DNA of 64,000 bases from VRUE01 sp036266075 (GTDB taxonomy: Bacteria; Actinomycetota; Thermoleophilia; Solirubrobacterales; 70-9): contig DATANV010000007.1 of the NCBI GenBank assembly GCA_036266075.1, forward strand, positions 1 to 64,000, written 5' to 3'. A program made the position numbers and the translations under genes. Below, piece by piece: positions 16,530-24,698 of this stretch (position 1 is its first letter; each line of letters opens with the position of its first letter). The notes beneath the pieces were generated by a model that saw only the letters and a list, made by a program, of their open reading frames with translations, was not told where the DNA came from and ran no database searches.

Positions 16530-16579
16530 GACGTGCCGGTGATTGACCGCCCACAGTGGTGTCTAACTACCGGCACGTC
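16530..16579. repeat. Dispersed palindrome-ended repeat, copy B
   Basis: 50 bp bounded by an exact 11-bp inverted repeat (GACGTGCCGGT / ACCGGCACGTC). The interior 20-mer at 16549-16568 is the exact reverse complement of 10297-10316 in copy A. It lies between the divergent hydratase and acyl-CoA dehydrogenase genes. Confidence 0.8.
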
Positions 16580-16632
16580 CCTGCGGTGGCCTGGCGCCGC
16601 CGATCATCGATCAGCGAACGAGGAGAGAGACC

Positions 16633-17850
16633 ATGGCGACGGCGACGACCAACGGCTCGAAAGTCATCAAGCCCGACCACGAGGCGGGGCGCAAGCACTT
16701 CATCTTCAGCCAGGAGCACGAAGATTTGCGCGAGTCGATGCAGGCGTGGGTGCGGAAGGAGCTGTGGCCGCACCGCAACGAGTGGGAGGACACCTACTGG
16801 CCATCGGAGGCGATGAAGCGCGCTGGCGAGTTGGGCTTCCTCGGCCTCTGCTTCCCCGAGGAGTACGGCGGCCAGGGCGGCGACTACTTCTACTCGCTGG
16901 TCCGCGCCGAGTGCATGAGCTACTCCGGCTCGGGCGGGACCAACATGGGCTTCGCCGTGCAGAGCGACATGGTGCTGCCGCCGATCCACCTGCTTGGCAC
17001 CGAGGAGCAGAAGCGCAAGTACCTCGAACCGGGCCTCAAGGGCGAGAAGATCGGCTGTCTGGGGATCACCGAGCCGGGCGCCGGCTCCGACGTCGCCGGC
17101 ATCCGCACGACCGCGATCCGCGACGGCGACGAATACGTGATCAACGGCTCCAAGACCTTCATCACCAACGGACCGCGCGCCAACTTCATCGTCCTCGTCG
17201 CCAAGACCGACCCCGGTGAGCGCCACGGCGGCATCACCCTGTTCGTCGTCGACCTGCGCGACGAGAACGGCGAGAAGGTGCCCGGCTTCAGCGTCTCCGC
17301 CGAGCTGGAGAAGATGGGGATGCACGCCTCCGACACCGGCGAACTGGCCTTCGAAGACGTCCGCGTCCCGGCCTATGCGGTGCTGGGCGAGGTCGGCAAG
17401 GGCTTCTACCACATCGCCTGGGAGCTTCAGGGCGAGCGGCTGGTCGCCGCCGCCGGCTGCCACGCGGGGGCCGAGCGGATGATCGAGAAGACGCTCGAGT
17501 ACGCCAAGGAGCGCGAAGCCTTCGGCCGGCCGATCGGCAAGTTCCAGGCGATCCGCCACAAGTTCGCCGAGATGGCGACCAAGGCCGAGGCAGCCAAGCA
17601 GTTCACCTACGCGACCGCCTGGCGCTTCGGCAACGGCGAGTACCCGGTGCGCGAGATCACGATGGCCAAGCTCTACGCCTCGCGGATCGCCTGCGAGGTC
17701 GCCGACGACTGCGTGCAGATCCTTGGCGGCTATGGCTACATGAAGGAGTACGAGATCGAGCGCGCCTACCGTGACGTCCGCCTCAACCGGATCGGCGCCG
17801 GCACCGACGAGGTGATGCTCGACGTGATCGGCCGCAGCTACGGGCTGTAG
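16633..17850 (+). CDS. Acyl-CoA dehydrogenase
   Basis: 405 residues, ATG after a GAGGAGAGA ribosome-binding site. It oxidises an acyl-CoA at the alpha-beta bond with FAD, passing electrons to ETF. Family signatures: LGITEPGAGSDVAGI, the ERLVAAAGCHAGAERM helix, EREAFGRPIGKFQAIRHKFAEM, and QILGGYGYMKEYEIERAYRD. The C-terminal motif reads GAGTDEVM instead of the YEGTSE form that carries the catalytic Glu in short/medium-chain enzymes, so the base may sit elsewhere. Divergent from the acyl-CoA operon, it may share its regulation. Confidence 0.92.
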   Translation: MATATTNGSKVIKPDHEAGRKHFIFSQEHEDLRESMQAWVRKELWPHRNEWEDTYWPSEAMKRAGELGFLGLCFPEEYGGQGGDYFYSLVRAECMSYSGSGGTNMGFAVQSDMVLPPIHLLGTEEQKRKYLEPGLKGEKIGCLGITEPGAGSDVAGIRTTAIRDGDEYVINGSKTFITNGPRANFIVLVAKTDPGERHGGITLFVVDLRDENGEKVPGFSVSAELEKMGMHASDTGELAFEDVRVPAYAVLGEVGKGFYHIAWELQGERLVAAAGCHAGAERMIEKTLEYAKEREAFGRPIGKFQAIRHKFAEMATKAEAAKQFTYATAWRFGNGEYPVREITMAKLYASRIACEVADDCVQILGGYGYMKEYEIERAYRDVRLNRIGAGTDEVMLDVIGRSYGL

Positions 17851-17992
17851 GGCGACCCCGACACAGGCGGGGCCATTCCGGTCACGCGATCTTTACAGCG
17901 GCACAACAGCACAGCCACAACGGGCTCGACCGGTGCTCCTAGGTTGCCGGGCGTCTCACGACGTCTCGTAACCAAGAAAAAAGGGGTCATAG

Positions 17993-19399
17993 ATGAAAGG
18001 CAAGCGCTTCACCGCCGCACTCGCGGCAATGCTGGCGCTGGTCGCGATCGGCGCCGGCGGCGCCGCAGCGACGGGCGCGTTCTCTTCCCACCATCACGAC
18101 CAGACCGAGCGGGCCTTGGCAAGTGCGCTCCACGACCGCGATCCGCAGAACGTGATCTTCCTGCTCGGCGACGGCATGGGCACGCAGGAGATCACCGCCG
18201 CCCGCTACTACCAGGGCGTCAACAACGAGCTCAACGTCGATCGCATGCCGTTCACCGGCTTCGACACGACCTGGTCGGTGAAGCCGGCTGCTGCACCGCC
18301 GTACCTTCCTGATTACGACCCCGATTCGGCCTCCACCGGGACGATGTGGGCGACCGGTCAGAAGACGCTCGACGAGCGAATCTCACAGGGGCCGAGCAGC
18401 GCCGAGAACGTTCCCGGGGCCAATCTGAAAACGGTGCTCGAGCTCGCGCAGAAACGGGGCATGAAGGTCGGCGACATCTCGACCGCCGAGATCACCGACG
18501 CGACGCCGGCCGTGCTCGCATCCCACATCTCGCTGCGTGGCTGCCAAGGACCGGCCAACATGGGCGCCTGCACGACCGAGACCAAGGCCGCAGGCGGCCT
18601 CGGCTCGATCGCCGAGCAGGAGGTCGACCACAAGGTGGACGTGCTCCTCGGCGGCGGGCGCGCCCGCTTCGAGCAGACGATCGCCGGCGGCCCCGACACG
18701 GGTAAGACGGTCGTCCAGTCGGCCCAGGCCAAGGGTTACCAGTACGTCACCGACGCGGCCGGCCTGAACGTGGTCTCCAGCAACAAAAAACCGCTGCTCG
18801 GCCTGTTCACCCCAGGCAACATGTCGCTTGAGTGGAGCGGCCCGGCGGCCTCGCTGGGCAAGGGCAACGCTCCGGCACCCTGCAGCGAGAACCAACGGCC
18901 GGCCAACGAGCCGAGCCTCGCTGCGATGACCGAAAAGGCCATCGGCCTGCTCGACAATCGCAAGGGGTTCTTCCTCCAGGTCGAGGGCGCCTCGATCGAC
19001 AAGCAGGACCACGCCACCAATGCCTGCGGGCAGATTGGCGAGACGGTCGCCTTTGACGAAGCGATCGGGGTCGCGCTCGACTACCAGCAGCAGCACCCTG
19101 ACACGCTGGTCGTCGTCACGGCCGATCACTCACACACCAGTCAGATCGTCAGCGAGGACTCTGCCGGGTCCGGCGTCCCGACCGGCTACTCGACGAATCT
19201 GCTGACCAAGGACGGCCAGACCCTGAGCCTGACCTACGGCACCGCCGGCTACGGCGGCCCTGGGGCGGCTCCGGTAGCGGCACCGCCGAGCCAACAGCAC
19301 ACCGGCGCGGTCGTGCCCGTCTGGGCGAGCGGCCCCGGCGCCCTCGCGGTGCTCGGGACCAACGACCACACGGATCTGTTCGAGACGCTGGGCGGCTGA
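17993..19399 (+). CDS. phoA: Secreted alkaline phosphatase
   Basis: 468 residues with a Sec signal peptide (KRFTAALAAMLALVAIGAGG), so it works outside the membrane, releasing phosphate from organic esters. Catalytic parts are present: LLGDGMGTQE metal site, nucleophile Ser in PDSASTGTMWATG, the metal-binding EGASIDKQDHA and TADHSHTSQIV, and the C-terminal LGTNDHTDLF. An AAAAAAGGGG ribosome-binding site precedes ATG 17993. It stands alone, with a strong hairpin terminator downstream. Phosphate control is likely from the family, but I cannot point to a clear PHO box. Confidence 0.9.
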   Translation: MKGKRFTAALAAMLALVAIGAGGAAATGAFSSHHHDQTERALASALHDRDPQNVIFLLGDGMGTQEITAARYYQGVNNELNVDRMPFTGFDTTWSVKPAAAPPYLPDYDPDSASTGTMWATGQKTLDERISQGPSSAENVPGANLKTVLELAQKRGMKVGDISTAEITDATPAVLASHISLRGCQGPANMGACTTETKAAGGLGSIAEQEVDHKVDVLLGGGRARFEQTIAGGPDTGKTVVQSAQAKGYQYVTDAAGLNVVSSNKKPLLGLFTPGNMSLEWSGPAASLGKGNAPAPCSENQRPANEPSLAAMTEKAIGLLDNRKGFFLQVEGASIDKQDHATNACGQIGETVAFDEAIGVALDYQQQHPDTLVVVTADHSHTSQIVSEDSAGSGVPTGYSTNLLTKDGQTLSLTYGTAGYGGPGAAPVAAPPSQQHTGAVVPVWASGPGALAVLGTNDHTDLFETLGG

Positions 19400-19405
19400 T
19401 CCGGA

Positions 19406-19443
19406 CGAGCCGAGCGGTGGCGTCGATGCCACCGCTCGGCTCG
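19406..19443 (+). terminator. Terminator hairpin after alkaline phosphatase
   Basis: Sixteen-base arms at 19406-19421 and 19428-19443 are exact reverse complements around the loop GTCGAT, starting seven bases after the phoA stop. There is no T-run. Confidence 0.75.
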
Positions 19444-19498
19444 ACGCCCGCCGGGCCCTGCGCGGCGAGATTGCGCCTATGGCACTAGGGTCAGCGAT

Positions 19499-20677
19499 AT
19501 GGCGGTGATCAAGGACAGCGGCGCACGGGCGACCCTGCCGCCGTTCGGCGAGGAGCACGAGGAGCTGCGGGAGACGGTTAGCCGCTTCGTCGCCAAGGAG
19601 ATCGCGCCCAACGTCGACGAGTGGGAGGCGGCGCGCGAATTCCCGCGCGAGCTGTACGGGCGCTGCGCCGAGCTCGGCTTCCTCGGCCTTAAGTTCCCGG
19701 AGGAGTACGGCGGCCAGGGGGGCACGCACCTGCACGACGCGGTCTGGGTCGAAGAGCTGGCCCGCTCGGGCGGCTCTGGCGGGGTCGCCGCCGGCCTCAA
19801 CGCCCACACCTCGATCGCGATGCCGCCGATCTTCAACTTCGGCACCGAGGAGCAGAAGCAGCGCTGGCTGGTTCCGGGGATCGCGGGCGAGAAGATCGGC
19901 GCCCTGGGAATCACCGAGCCGGGCGCCGGCTCCGACGTCGCCGGCATCTCGACCTTCGCCAGGAAGGTCGACGGCGGCTACGTCGTCAACGGCGCCAAGA
20001 CCTTCATCACCAACGGCGTCCGCGCCGACTTCCTGGTCTGCGCCTGCAAGACGAAGGAGGAGGGCGGCCACGGCGGCATCTCCTTCCTCGTCCTGGAGCG
20101 CGAGATGCCCGGCTACGAGGTAGCGGCGAAGCTGGAGAAGATGGGCTGGCACTCCTCCGACACCGGCGAGCTTTCCTTCACCGACGTCGAGGTGCCCGCC
20201 GAGAACCTGCTCGGCGAGGAGGACGGGGGCTTCAAGCTGATCATGGCCAACTTCGCCTGGGAGCGGCTGCTGATGGCGATCGGCGCGGTAGGCGCGATGC
20301 AGCGCCTGATCGATGTGACCGTCTCCTACGCCCTCGAGCGCGAAGCCTTCGGCCGCCCGATCGGCAAGTTCCAGGCAGTTCGCCACCAGATCGCCGAGAT
20401 GGCGACCCGTGCCGAGGCCTCCCGCGCCCTCACCTACAACGCCCTGCGCCTCTTCCACGAGGGACACGACTGCATCAAGGACGTGACGATGGCCAAGCTC
20501 GTAACCCAGCGAGCGGTCCTCGACATAGCCGACCAGTCCCTCCAGATCCACGGCGGCTACGGCTACATGCGCGAGTACGGCATCGAGCGAGCCGTCCGCG
20601 ACGCCCGCCTCGGCCCAATCGGCGGCGGCACCGACGAGGTCATGAAGGAGATCCTCGGCAAGCAGATGGGGTTGTAG
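19499..20677 (+). CDS. Acyl-CoA dehydrogenase, target gene of the mobile island
   Basis: 392 residues. Motifs are LGITEPGAGSDVAGI, ANFAWERLLMAIGAVG, EREAFGRPIGKFQAVRHQ and IHGGYGYMREYGIERAVRD, with GGGTDEVM in place of the YEGT motif. Its last 38 bases belong to the left attachment repeat (20640-20678); the right copy at 30734-30772 differs by three bases, changing Gln to Leu in KEILGK(Q/L)MGL. The present 3' end was therefore probably restored by element DNA. Before insertion the stop codon was directly followed by the GTG of the GNAT gene now at 30772. Confidence 0.92.
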   Translation: MAVIKDSGARATLPPFGEEHEELRETVSRFVAKEIAPNVDEWEAAREFPRELYGRCAELGFLGLKFPEEYGGQGGTHLHDAVWVEELARSGGSGGVAAGLNAHTSIAMPPIFNFGTEEQKQRWLVPGIAGEKIGALGITEPGAGSDVAGISTFARKVDGGYVVNGAKTFITNGVRADFLVCACKTKEEGGHGGISFLVLEREMPGYEVAAKLEKMGWHSSDTGELSFTDVEVPAENLLGEEDGGFKLIMANFAWERLLMAIGAVGAMQRLIDVTVSYALEREAFGRPIGKFQAVRHQIAEMATRAEASRALTYNALRLFHEGHDCIKDVTMAKLVTQRAVLDIADQSLQIHGGYGYMREYGIERAVRDARLGPIGGGTDEVMKEILGKQMGL

Positions 20678-21876
20678 GGATTAGCAGGGGTTTCCTGCGT
20701 TCCCGGCACCGTGTCCGAGCCAGGCGGACACAAAACGGACACATCGCGCCGCGCCTGGGCGATCTGATCCTCGGCAGACACGCGCTCGGCGATGTCGAAC
20801 TCATCGAAAACGTGCGCGTAAACGTCGAGCGTCATCGTCGGTGAGTGCCCAGCCTGTCGCGCGACCTCGACCACGCTGCGCCCTTCGTGGATCAACAGCG
20901 AGACGAAGCTGTGGCGCAGGTCATACGGACGAGCACCCTCCAGACCAACGGCACGACAGGCAGGCTGCCAGGCATCCCGGTGCCAGGTCTGCCAAGCCGG
21001 GTCGTTCCAGACGCCGCCCGTGCCGTTCGGGAACAGGAGCGCGTCGTCGTCGGGACGACCGCGCAGGAGCCGCAACTCCGCAAGGTCACGGGAAAGCGGC
21101 GCAAGCAGACGAACAGTGCGCGCCTGCCCCGTCTTGGTGGACTTGACGCTCCCCTGCCCATCTGCGGCCTTCTCGATCAAGAGCGTCCGCTCGCGCACAT
21201 CACCCCAGCGCAGAGCCTGCGCCTCCTGAGGCCGCAGACCTGCGTAGGCAAGGAGGCCGATCAACGTGGCGTCCCGGGCGCCGTGCTTGCGCCTCTTGGC
21301 GGCAACGGCCCGTAGTCGCTCGACGGTGATGGGCGGCAGCGGGCGGACCTCACGATGGCGTCGGACCTTCGGCTTCTGTACCGCCTTGACTGGGTTGTGG
21401 CCGATCCGCCGCCACTCCACCGCTCGCCGCAGGATGCCCTGGAGAAGCGCGAGCGCCCGATAGATCGTCGGCTGCCCCACCCCATCGGCTTCCAGTTCCA
21501 CCCGAAAGCGCTCGATCACCTCTGGCGTGATCGCGTTGAGGCGCATCGAGCCGAGCCGTGGCAGCACGTGCCGATCCCACAAGCCCGCGTAGCTGCGCAG
21601 CGTACGCGCCGCCAGGTTCGGCACCGCGTAGAGCTTCCACCACTCCTCGGCGAAGTCGGCGAGCGTCTCGCGCCCACCCGTCAGAAGGTCCAGGTCGCCG
21701 GTGCGCTTACGCCGTACGACTTCCGCTTCGAACGCTTCCGCGTCGCGCTTCCGACCGACCACCTTGGAGCGCGCCCGGCCCTGCTCATCCCGCCAGCGCA
21801 CGCGCCAGACAGCTCCCCCCTTTCGCTCGACCCGCTCAACGCTCACTGTCGGCCTCTCTGCCTTCTCCAACCCCAT
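20563..21876 (-). CDS. int: Tyrosine recombinase/integrase of the mobile island
   Basis: 437 residues from ATG 21876. An N-terminal arm-binding/SAM-like part (TLADFAEEWWKLY) precedes the catalytic domain: R215 in YAGLRPQEA, K248 region, R321 in PYDLRHS (the usual His of HxxR is Tyr318), H344 in GHSPT, nucleophile Y353 in DVYAHVF. Past residue ~387 the frame crosses the attachment core (20640-20678) and ends inside the chromosomal acyl-CoA dehydrogenase gene, antisense to it, adding 25 residues that are not element-encoded. In an excised circle the frame would instead continue into 30737-30636 and end with 32 other residues. It catalyses site-specific integration and excision. Confidence 0.93.
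   Translation of the reverse strand: MGLEKAERPTVSVERVERKGGAVWRVRWRDEQGRARSKVVGRKRDAEAFEAEVVRRKRTGDLDLLTGGRETLADFAEEWWKLYAVPNLAARTLRSYAGLWDRHVLPRLGSMRLNAITPEVIERFRVELEADGVGQPTIYRALALLQGILRRAVEWRRIGHNPVKAVQKPKVRRHREVRPLPPITVERLRAVAAKRRKHGARDATLIGLLAYAGLRPQEAQALRWGDVRERTLLIEKAADGQGSVKSTKTGQARTVRLLAPLSRDLAELRLLRGRPDDDALLFPNGTGGVWNDPAWQTWHRDAWQPACRAVGLEGARPYDLRHSFVSLLIHEGRSVVEVARQAGHSPTMTLDVYAHVFDEFDIAERVSAEDQIAQARRDVSVLCPPGSDTVPGTQETPANPYNPICLPRISFMTSSVPPPIGPRRASRTARSMPYSRM
20640..20678. other. Left attachment site (attL core)
   Basis: 39 bp covering the last codons and stop of the acyl-CoA dehydrogenase gene. It matches 30734-30772 at 36 of 39 positions; the differences fall in one 4-base block (GCAG here, ATTG there). 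It lies within the 3' part of the integrase frame. Confidence 0.9.
20727..20763. repeat. Left arm-type repeat
   Basis: CACAA-N2-CGGACACATC, twelve bases, then GGCGATC. The same order and spacing recur at 30602-30638 near the right end. Located inside the 3' part of int, it is a plausible integrase arm-binding site. Confidence 0.6.
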
Positions 21877-22147
21877 CAAGCATGGCTCTCAAGCTACCGC
21901 GCCCTACGCTCCGCATGGACCGCGTCACCCGCCCCGACGTTGGAGGCGCCGGAGTAAGCGTTTGCTCGCCGACCCAGCGCTCCAGCTCCGCAGGCTGAAC
22001 CCGGAGCCGATGACAGAGCCGCGCCGCTCGCAGCTCGCCGCGTGCAATCGCCCGGTAGACAGCGCGTCGGGAAAGCCCGCAAACACATGCAACCTCCTCG
22101 GGGGACAGCAGCCGCTCGAAGTCGTTGTTGGAGTCGGGATCGCGCAT
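21836..22147 (-). CDS. Helix-turn-helix, excisionase-like protein
   Basis: About 103 residues from ATG 22147, which has AGAGGA just upstream; an earlier in-frame start exists at 22222. The core LLSPEEVACVCGLSRRAVYR, then AIARGELRAARLCHRLRVQ and ELERWVGE, is the MerR-like HTH_17 fold of many actinophage and ICE excisionases. It overlaps int by 41 bp, so the two are translationally linked. It probably directs excision or controls int. The Arg/Ser-rich tail is non-conserved. Confidence 0.75.
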   Translation of the reverse strand: MRDPDSNNDFERLLSPEEVACVCGLSRRAVYRAIARGELRAARLCHRLRVQPAELERWVGEQTLTPAPPTSGRVTRSMRSVGRGSLRAMLDGVGEGREADSER

Positions 22148-22489
22148 TTCCTCTGCATCGGTTGTCCAGAGAAGACGAGAATTGCATCGCCTGCCGGCGT
22201 CCATACAAGCGGCCAACCGCACGGCGAAGCCGTGCCAAAATTGGCCGCTGGACGCCCGGCACGCGAGAGCCGCCCAGGCACGGAATCGGAGGGTTCGTAG
22301 TGTGTCGGGGTGCGGGGTTGGGGCTGCTGAGACGCTCTGAAGACAGCAGATGAGCCTTGATGAGGTTGATGCTTAGTCCTTGGTGGGTCGGGGCGCTTCG
22401 GTGGTCGTCTGGCTGATTGGCTTGTTCTTTTGACTTCGATTTTGAGTTAAAGGGGGTATCCGGTCTGCTGTCCCCTGTCGGGGGAGGAG
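22148..22489. other. Intergenic stretch of the island without a convincing gene
   Basis: 342 bp between the excisionase-like start and the RNase HI stop. Small frames here lack coding character. It contains a comparatively AT-rich patch (22410-22460) and TGAGTTAA...GGGGTATCCGGTCT (22443-22466), part of a repeat pair around the RNase HI gene. Confidence 0.5.
22455..22466. repeat. 12-bp inverted repeat, left copy, beside RNase HI
   Basis: GGTATCCGGTCT here is the exact reverse complement of 23040-23051. A related direct motif, TGAGTTAA plus GGGGTATC, occurs at 22443-22460 and 23058-23076. The copies bracket most of the RNase HI coding region. Confidence 0.6.
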
Positions 22490-23080
22490 CTAGTCCACGG
22501 GCCGCCGACGGCTCCGCTCGGCGTAGGCGTCCCGTTGGGCGCAGGCGAGTTGGTCCGCACGCTCGTTCAACTCGACCCCGGTGTGACCGGCGACCTTCAC
22601 CCACTCCACGTCGCGACGGGCAACCTCAGTGGACAGCTCCTCCCATAGGTCGCGGTTCTTCACTGGCTTCCTGTCCGCCGTCCGCCAGCCATTGCCTTGC
22701 CAGCGCTCAAGCGAGCCCCGGAAGTTCTTCATCACGTAGGTGGAGTCGATGAAGATGCACACGCGGGCGGGCGCTGGCAAGTCGCGCAATCCGGTGATGA
22801 CCGCCATCAGCTCCATCCGGTTGTTCGTGGTTTCGAAGTCGCCCTCGGAGAGCTCCCACTGCTTAGCGATGCTGCCATCGGAACGGCGGGCGACCAGTAC
22901 TGCCGCGTACCCACCGGCGCCAGTGGTCTTGTGGGCGCAGGCGCCGTCGGTCCAGATGTCGTATGTGAGGTCGCCGGGTGAAGCCACAATGTCCGCAGTC
23001 TGCCTAATGACGTCGACAGCGCCGCTCGCGGAGGGCACTAGACCGGATACCTCGATCTGAGTTAAGCCGGGGTATCTCAA
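22490..23080 (-). CDS. rnhA: Ribonuclease HI
   Basis: About 196 residues. It degrades the RNA strand of RNA-DNA hybrids. All catalytic positions are visible: Asp in DIWTDGACAH, Glu in TTNNRMELMAV, Asp in CIFIDSTYVMK, and the His/Asp end in AGHTGVELNERADQLA. The start is uncertain. TTG 23080 follows a GGGGGAGG sequence at good spacing; GTG 23116 and GTG 23038 are alternatives, and residues before the domain are not conserved. An RNase HI inside a cargo island is unusual; it may help replicate or process the circular form or act in a defence pathway. Confidence 0.85.
   Translation of the reverse strand: MRYPGLTQIEVSGLVPSASGAVDVIRQTADIVASPGDLTYDIWTDGACAHKTTGAGGYAAVLVARRSDGSIAKQWELSEGDFETTNNRMELMAVITGLRDLPAPARVCIFIDSTYVMKNFRGSLERWQGNGWRTADRKPVKNRDLWEELSTEVARRDVEWVKVAGHTGVELNERADQLACAQRDAYAERSRRRPVD
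23040..23051. repeat. 12-bp inverted repeat, right copy, beside RNase HI
   Basis: AGACCGGATACC is the exact reverse complement of 22455-22466. It falls near the 5' end of the RNase HI frame, just ahead of the catalytic domain. Confidence 0.6.
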
Positions 23081-23124
23081 TGCGGCCACCTCCCCCGGCT
23101 CACCCAATCTTCCCACCCAGTCAG

Positions 23125-24261
23125 CTAGTCCTCTTGGGACCGGTAGGTCACTTCCTCCGTGTAGTGCCGGAGGTCGCGCATGTAGCCACGGAGGTAGCTG
23201 ACAAAGAGCATGAAGACTGCCCCCGATGGCCTCGTGTATTCATGCCAGGGCGGCTCCTCGTAATCCGATTCATCCAGGTTCAGGAGGTAAGCCTGCTGAA
23301 TGACCATCGACGTGTAGCGCGTAAAAGCCATGAAGTCCCGCTCGGTCGCGTCCTTGGAGGCAAAGCCGCTGGCAGCCGTCTGAGTCAAATACACGATCTG
23401 ATCTTCAGGAAGATCCCAGGCATCACAGAGGGATTGGAAGACCTCAGCATGAAGCGAACGATCGAGCCCGCGCCATTCCTCGATGCCATATCCCTCCCAG
23501 CGTTCCTCCTCCAGCTCATACAACTGAATGCTCACTGCTGGGAATGAAGCCCCGAGAAATCGGGCGGCTTTGTCCGTAGCGAACGGGTCCGCCACAAGGC
23601 GGGACATCTCGGGAAAGAGCGGCTGACCGGGCTCCTCGCCTTCGTAGGTGAGTGCCTCCATCTCGCGGAACGCCCGGATACCGAAGTCGATGAGAGTGGT
23701 GCCGACCCAGTAGATCCAGGACTTATCACCCCCTCCGACAGACGCGCCCAGAAGCAGCGAAAGGTTCTCAGCGACAGGATCAAGCGAGTCATCCTGCGCG
23801 TCCTCCCCACTTTCTCCCGGGTCGTCCGTCTGGTCGAGTTCCGCCGCCCAAGCTGGCTCACGGCCCAGCGTGATCCACTCCGTCAATTCAGCAGCGGTCA
23901 CGTTCGGCATATCGAAAGGGTCCACTCCGTCGCGGCGAAACTGCTTCCGCAGCTTCCGGCGAGCCTTCTTCGCGTGTTTGCGCCAAACGACCGCAGTCTT
24001 CTCGTCGTCGCGATCGGCAAGCTCTCCGGCATGGAGCGCGTCTCGTAGGTCAATCCATAGCTGCTGGCCGCGCTCGATGTTGTCTGCGAGGTCTCCCCCT
24101 GAGAGGTCGAGGCCCGTTCTCGACGCGAATATCTCCAGCTTGGTCCACTCCGCCAACTCGTCGCTCAGCTCCCATCCGTTGGTGTTCGTCACAACGAGAC
24201 GCGGATTCTGGACGCGACTCCCACAGCCGCAAAAGCATTGAGTTGCTTTGGCCTCTTTCAT
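23125..24261 (-). CDS. Unknown island protein with N-terminal CxCxC motif
   Basis: 378 residues, ATG start; I do not recognise the family. The N terminus has QCFCGCGSRV followed by NPRLVVTNTNGWELSDE, resembling a small metal-binding ribbon. A basic helix (HAKKARRKLRKQFRRDG, ~residues 119-135) may bind nucleic acid. An acidic linker (~170-190) precedes a mostly helical C-terminal region rich in aromatic residues. There is no signal peptide. It ends before RNase HI, probably in the same transcript. A role with RNase HI in nucleic-acid metabolism is only suggested by position. Confidence 0.7.
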   Translation of the reverse strand: MKEAKATQCFCGCGSRVQNPRLVVTNTNGWELSDELAEWTKLEIFASRTGLDLSGGDLADNIERGQQLWIDLRDALHAGELADRDDEKTAVVWRKHAKKARRKLRKQFRRDGVDPFDMPNVTAAELTEWITLGREPAWAAELDQTDDPGESGEDAQDDSLDPVAENLSLLLGASVGGGDKSWIYWVGTTLIDFGIRAFREMEALTYEGEEPGQPLFPEMSRLVADPFATDKAARFLGASFPAVSIQLYELEEERWEGYGIEEWRGLDRSLHAEVFQSLCDAWDLPEDQIVYLTQTAASGFASKDATERDFMAFTRYTSMVIQQAYLLNLDESDYEEPPWHEYTRPSGAVFMLFVSYLRGYMRDLRHYTEEVTYRSQED

Positions 24262-24440
24262 TCCGCAGCAGCCTTTCAGGTGGACGAATGAACTTCCGGC
24301 AAGGGACTCTTTCAGCCCGCCAGCGGAGTAGTCAATTCCGCATCGATATAGGGCAGCACGGGGAGTCGGGCTATTGAGCCAATGGGCGGTGGCGGGCTCG
24401 AACTAACCTCCGAGCTGCGGTTGGGAACTCGCGAAGTCGC
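24262..24440. other. Intergenic gap inside the island
   Basis: 179 bp upstream of the CxCxC gene and downstream of the DUF2283 gene. No open frame of note. A T-arm-like string on the minus strand near 24385-24405 does not fold into a tRNA. Confidence 0.4.
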
Positions 24441-24662
24441 TTAGGCAGCTGCTCCGCGTGCCGGGGCACTCGGAGCCGGCAATGCCTCCAAGATGCTCGC
24501 GGGCAGGCGGGTGCTCGCGTCCCAGACCTCGATCGCGACTAGCTTGTGGCTGGCGCGGTCGTAGTCGCGGAGCCCGCCCGGCACACGCTCGCTGACGACG
24601 TCATCGGACTCCCCGGTCGGGAACCAGGCGATGTCGGCATCTGAGTCGTAGTAGGCGAACAT
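24441..24662 (-). CDS. DUF2283 protein, probable antitoxin-like partner
   Basis: 73 residues. The N-terminal YYDSDADIAWFPTGES and the later GLRDYDRASHKLVAIEVWDA and LPASIL are the DUF2283 pattern. Small DUF2283 proteins are often found beside DUF4258 proteins, and the pair has been proposed as toxin-antitoxin-like. Here the DUF4258 gene lies 36 bases upstream on the same strand. An Ala/Pro-rich tail ends the protein. Confidence 0.78.
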   Translation of the reverse strand: MFAYYDSDADIAWFPTGESDDVVSERVPGGLRDYDRASHKLVAIEVWDASTRLPASILEALPAPSAPARGAAA

Positions 24663-24698
24663 GGCTCCAGCTAGGGTAGCGCCGGTGGTGGCCAGCGG

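Noticed and set aside
17851..17992. A PHO box upstream of alkaline phosphatase
   Set aside because: TTTACAGCGGCACAACAGCAC has a vague repeat, but neither the E. coli nor the actinobacterial PHO-box spacing is met.
21865..21880. TTGATGGGGTTG at the int start matches 12 bases of the attR core
   Set aside because: Short, no flanking similarity, and it lies in the int start codon region; probably coincidence, though an Int autoregulatory site cannot be excluded.
24378..24410. A tRNA 3'-end-like string (minus strand GTTCGAGCCCGCCACC)
   Set aside because: The T-stem does not pair and no acceptor, D-arm or anticodon arm can be drawn; treated as chance.
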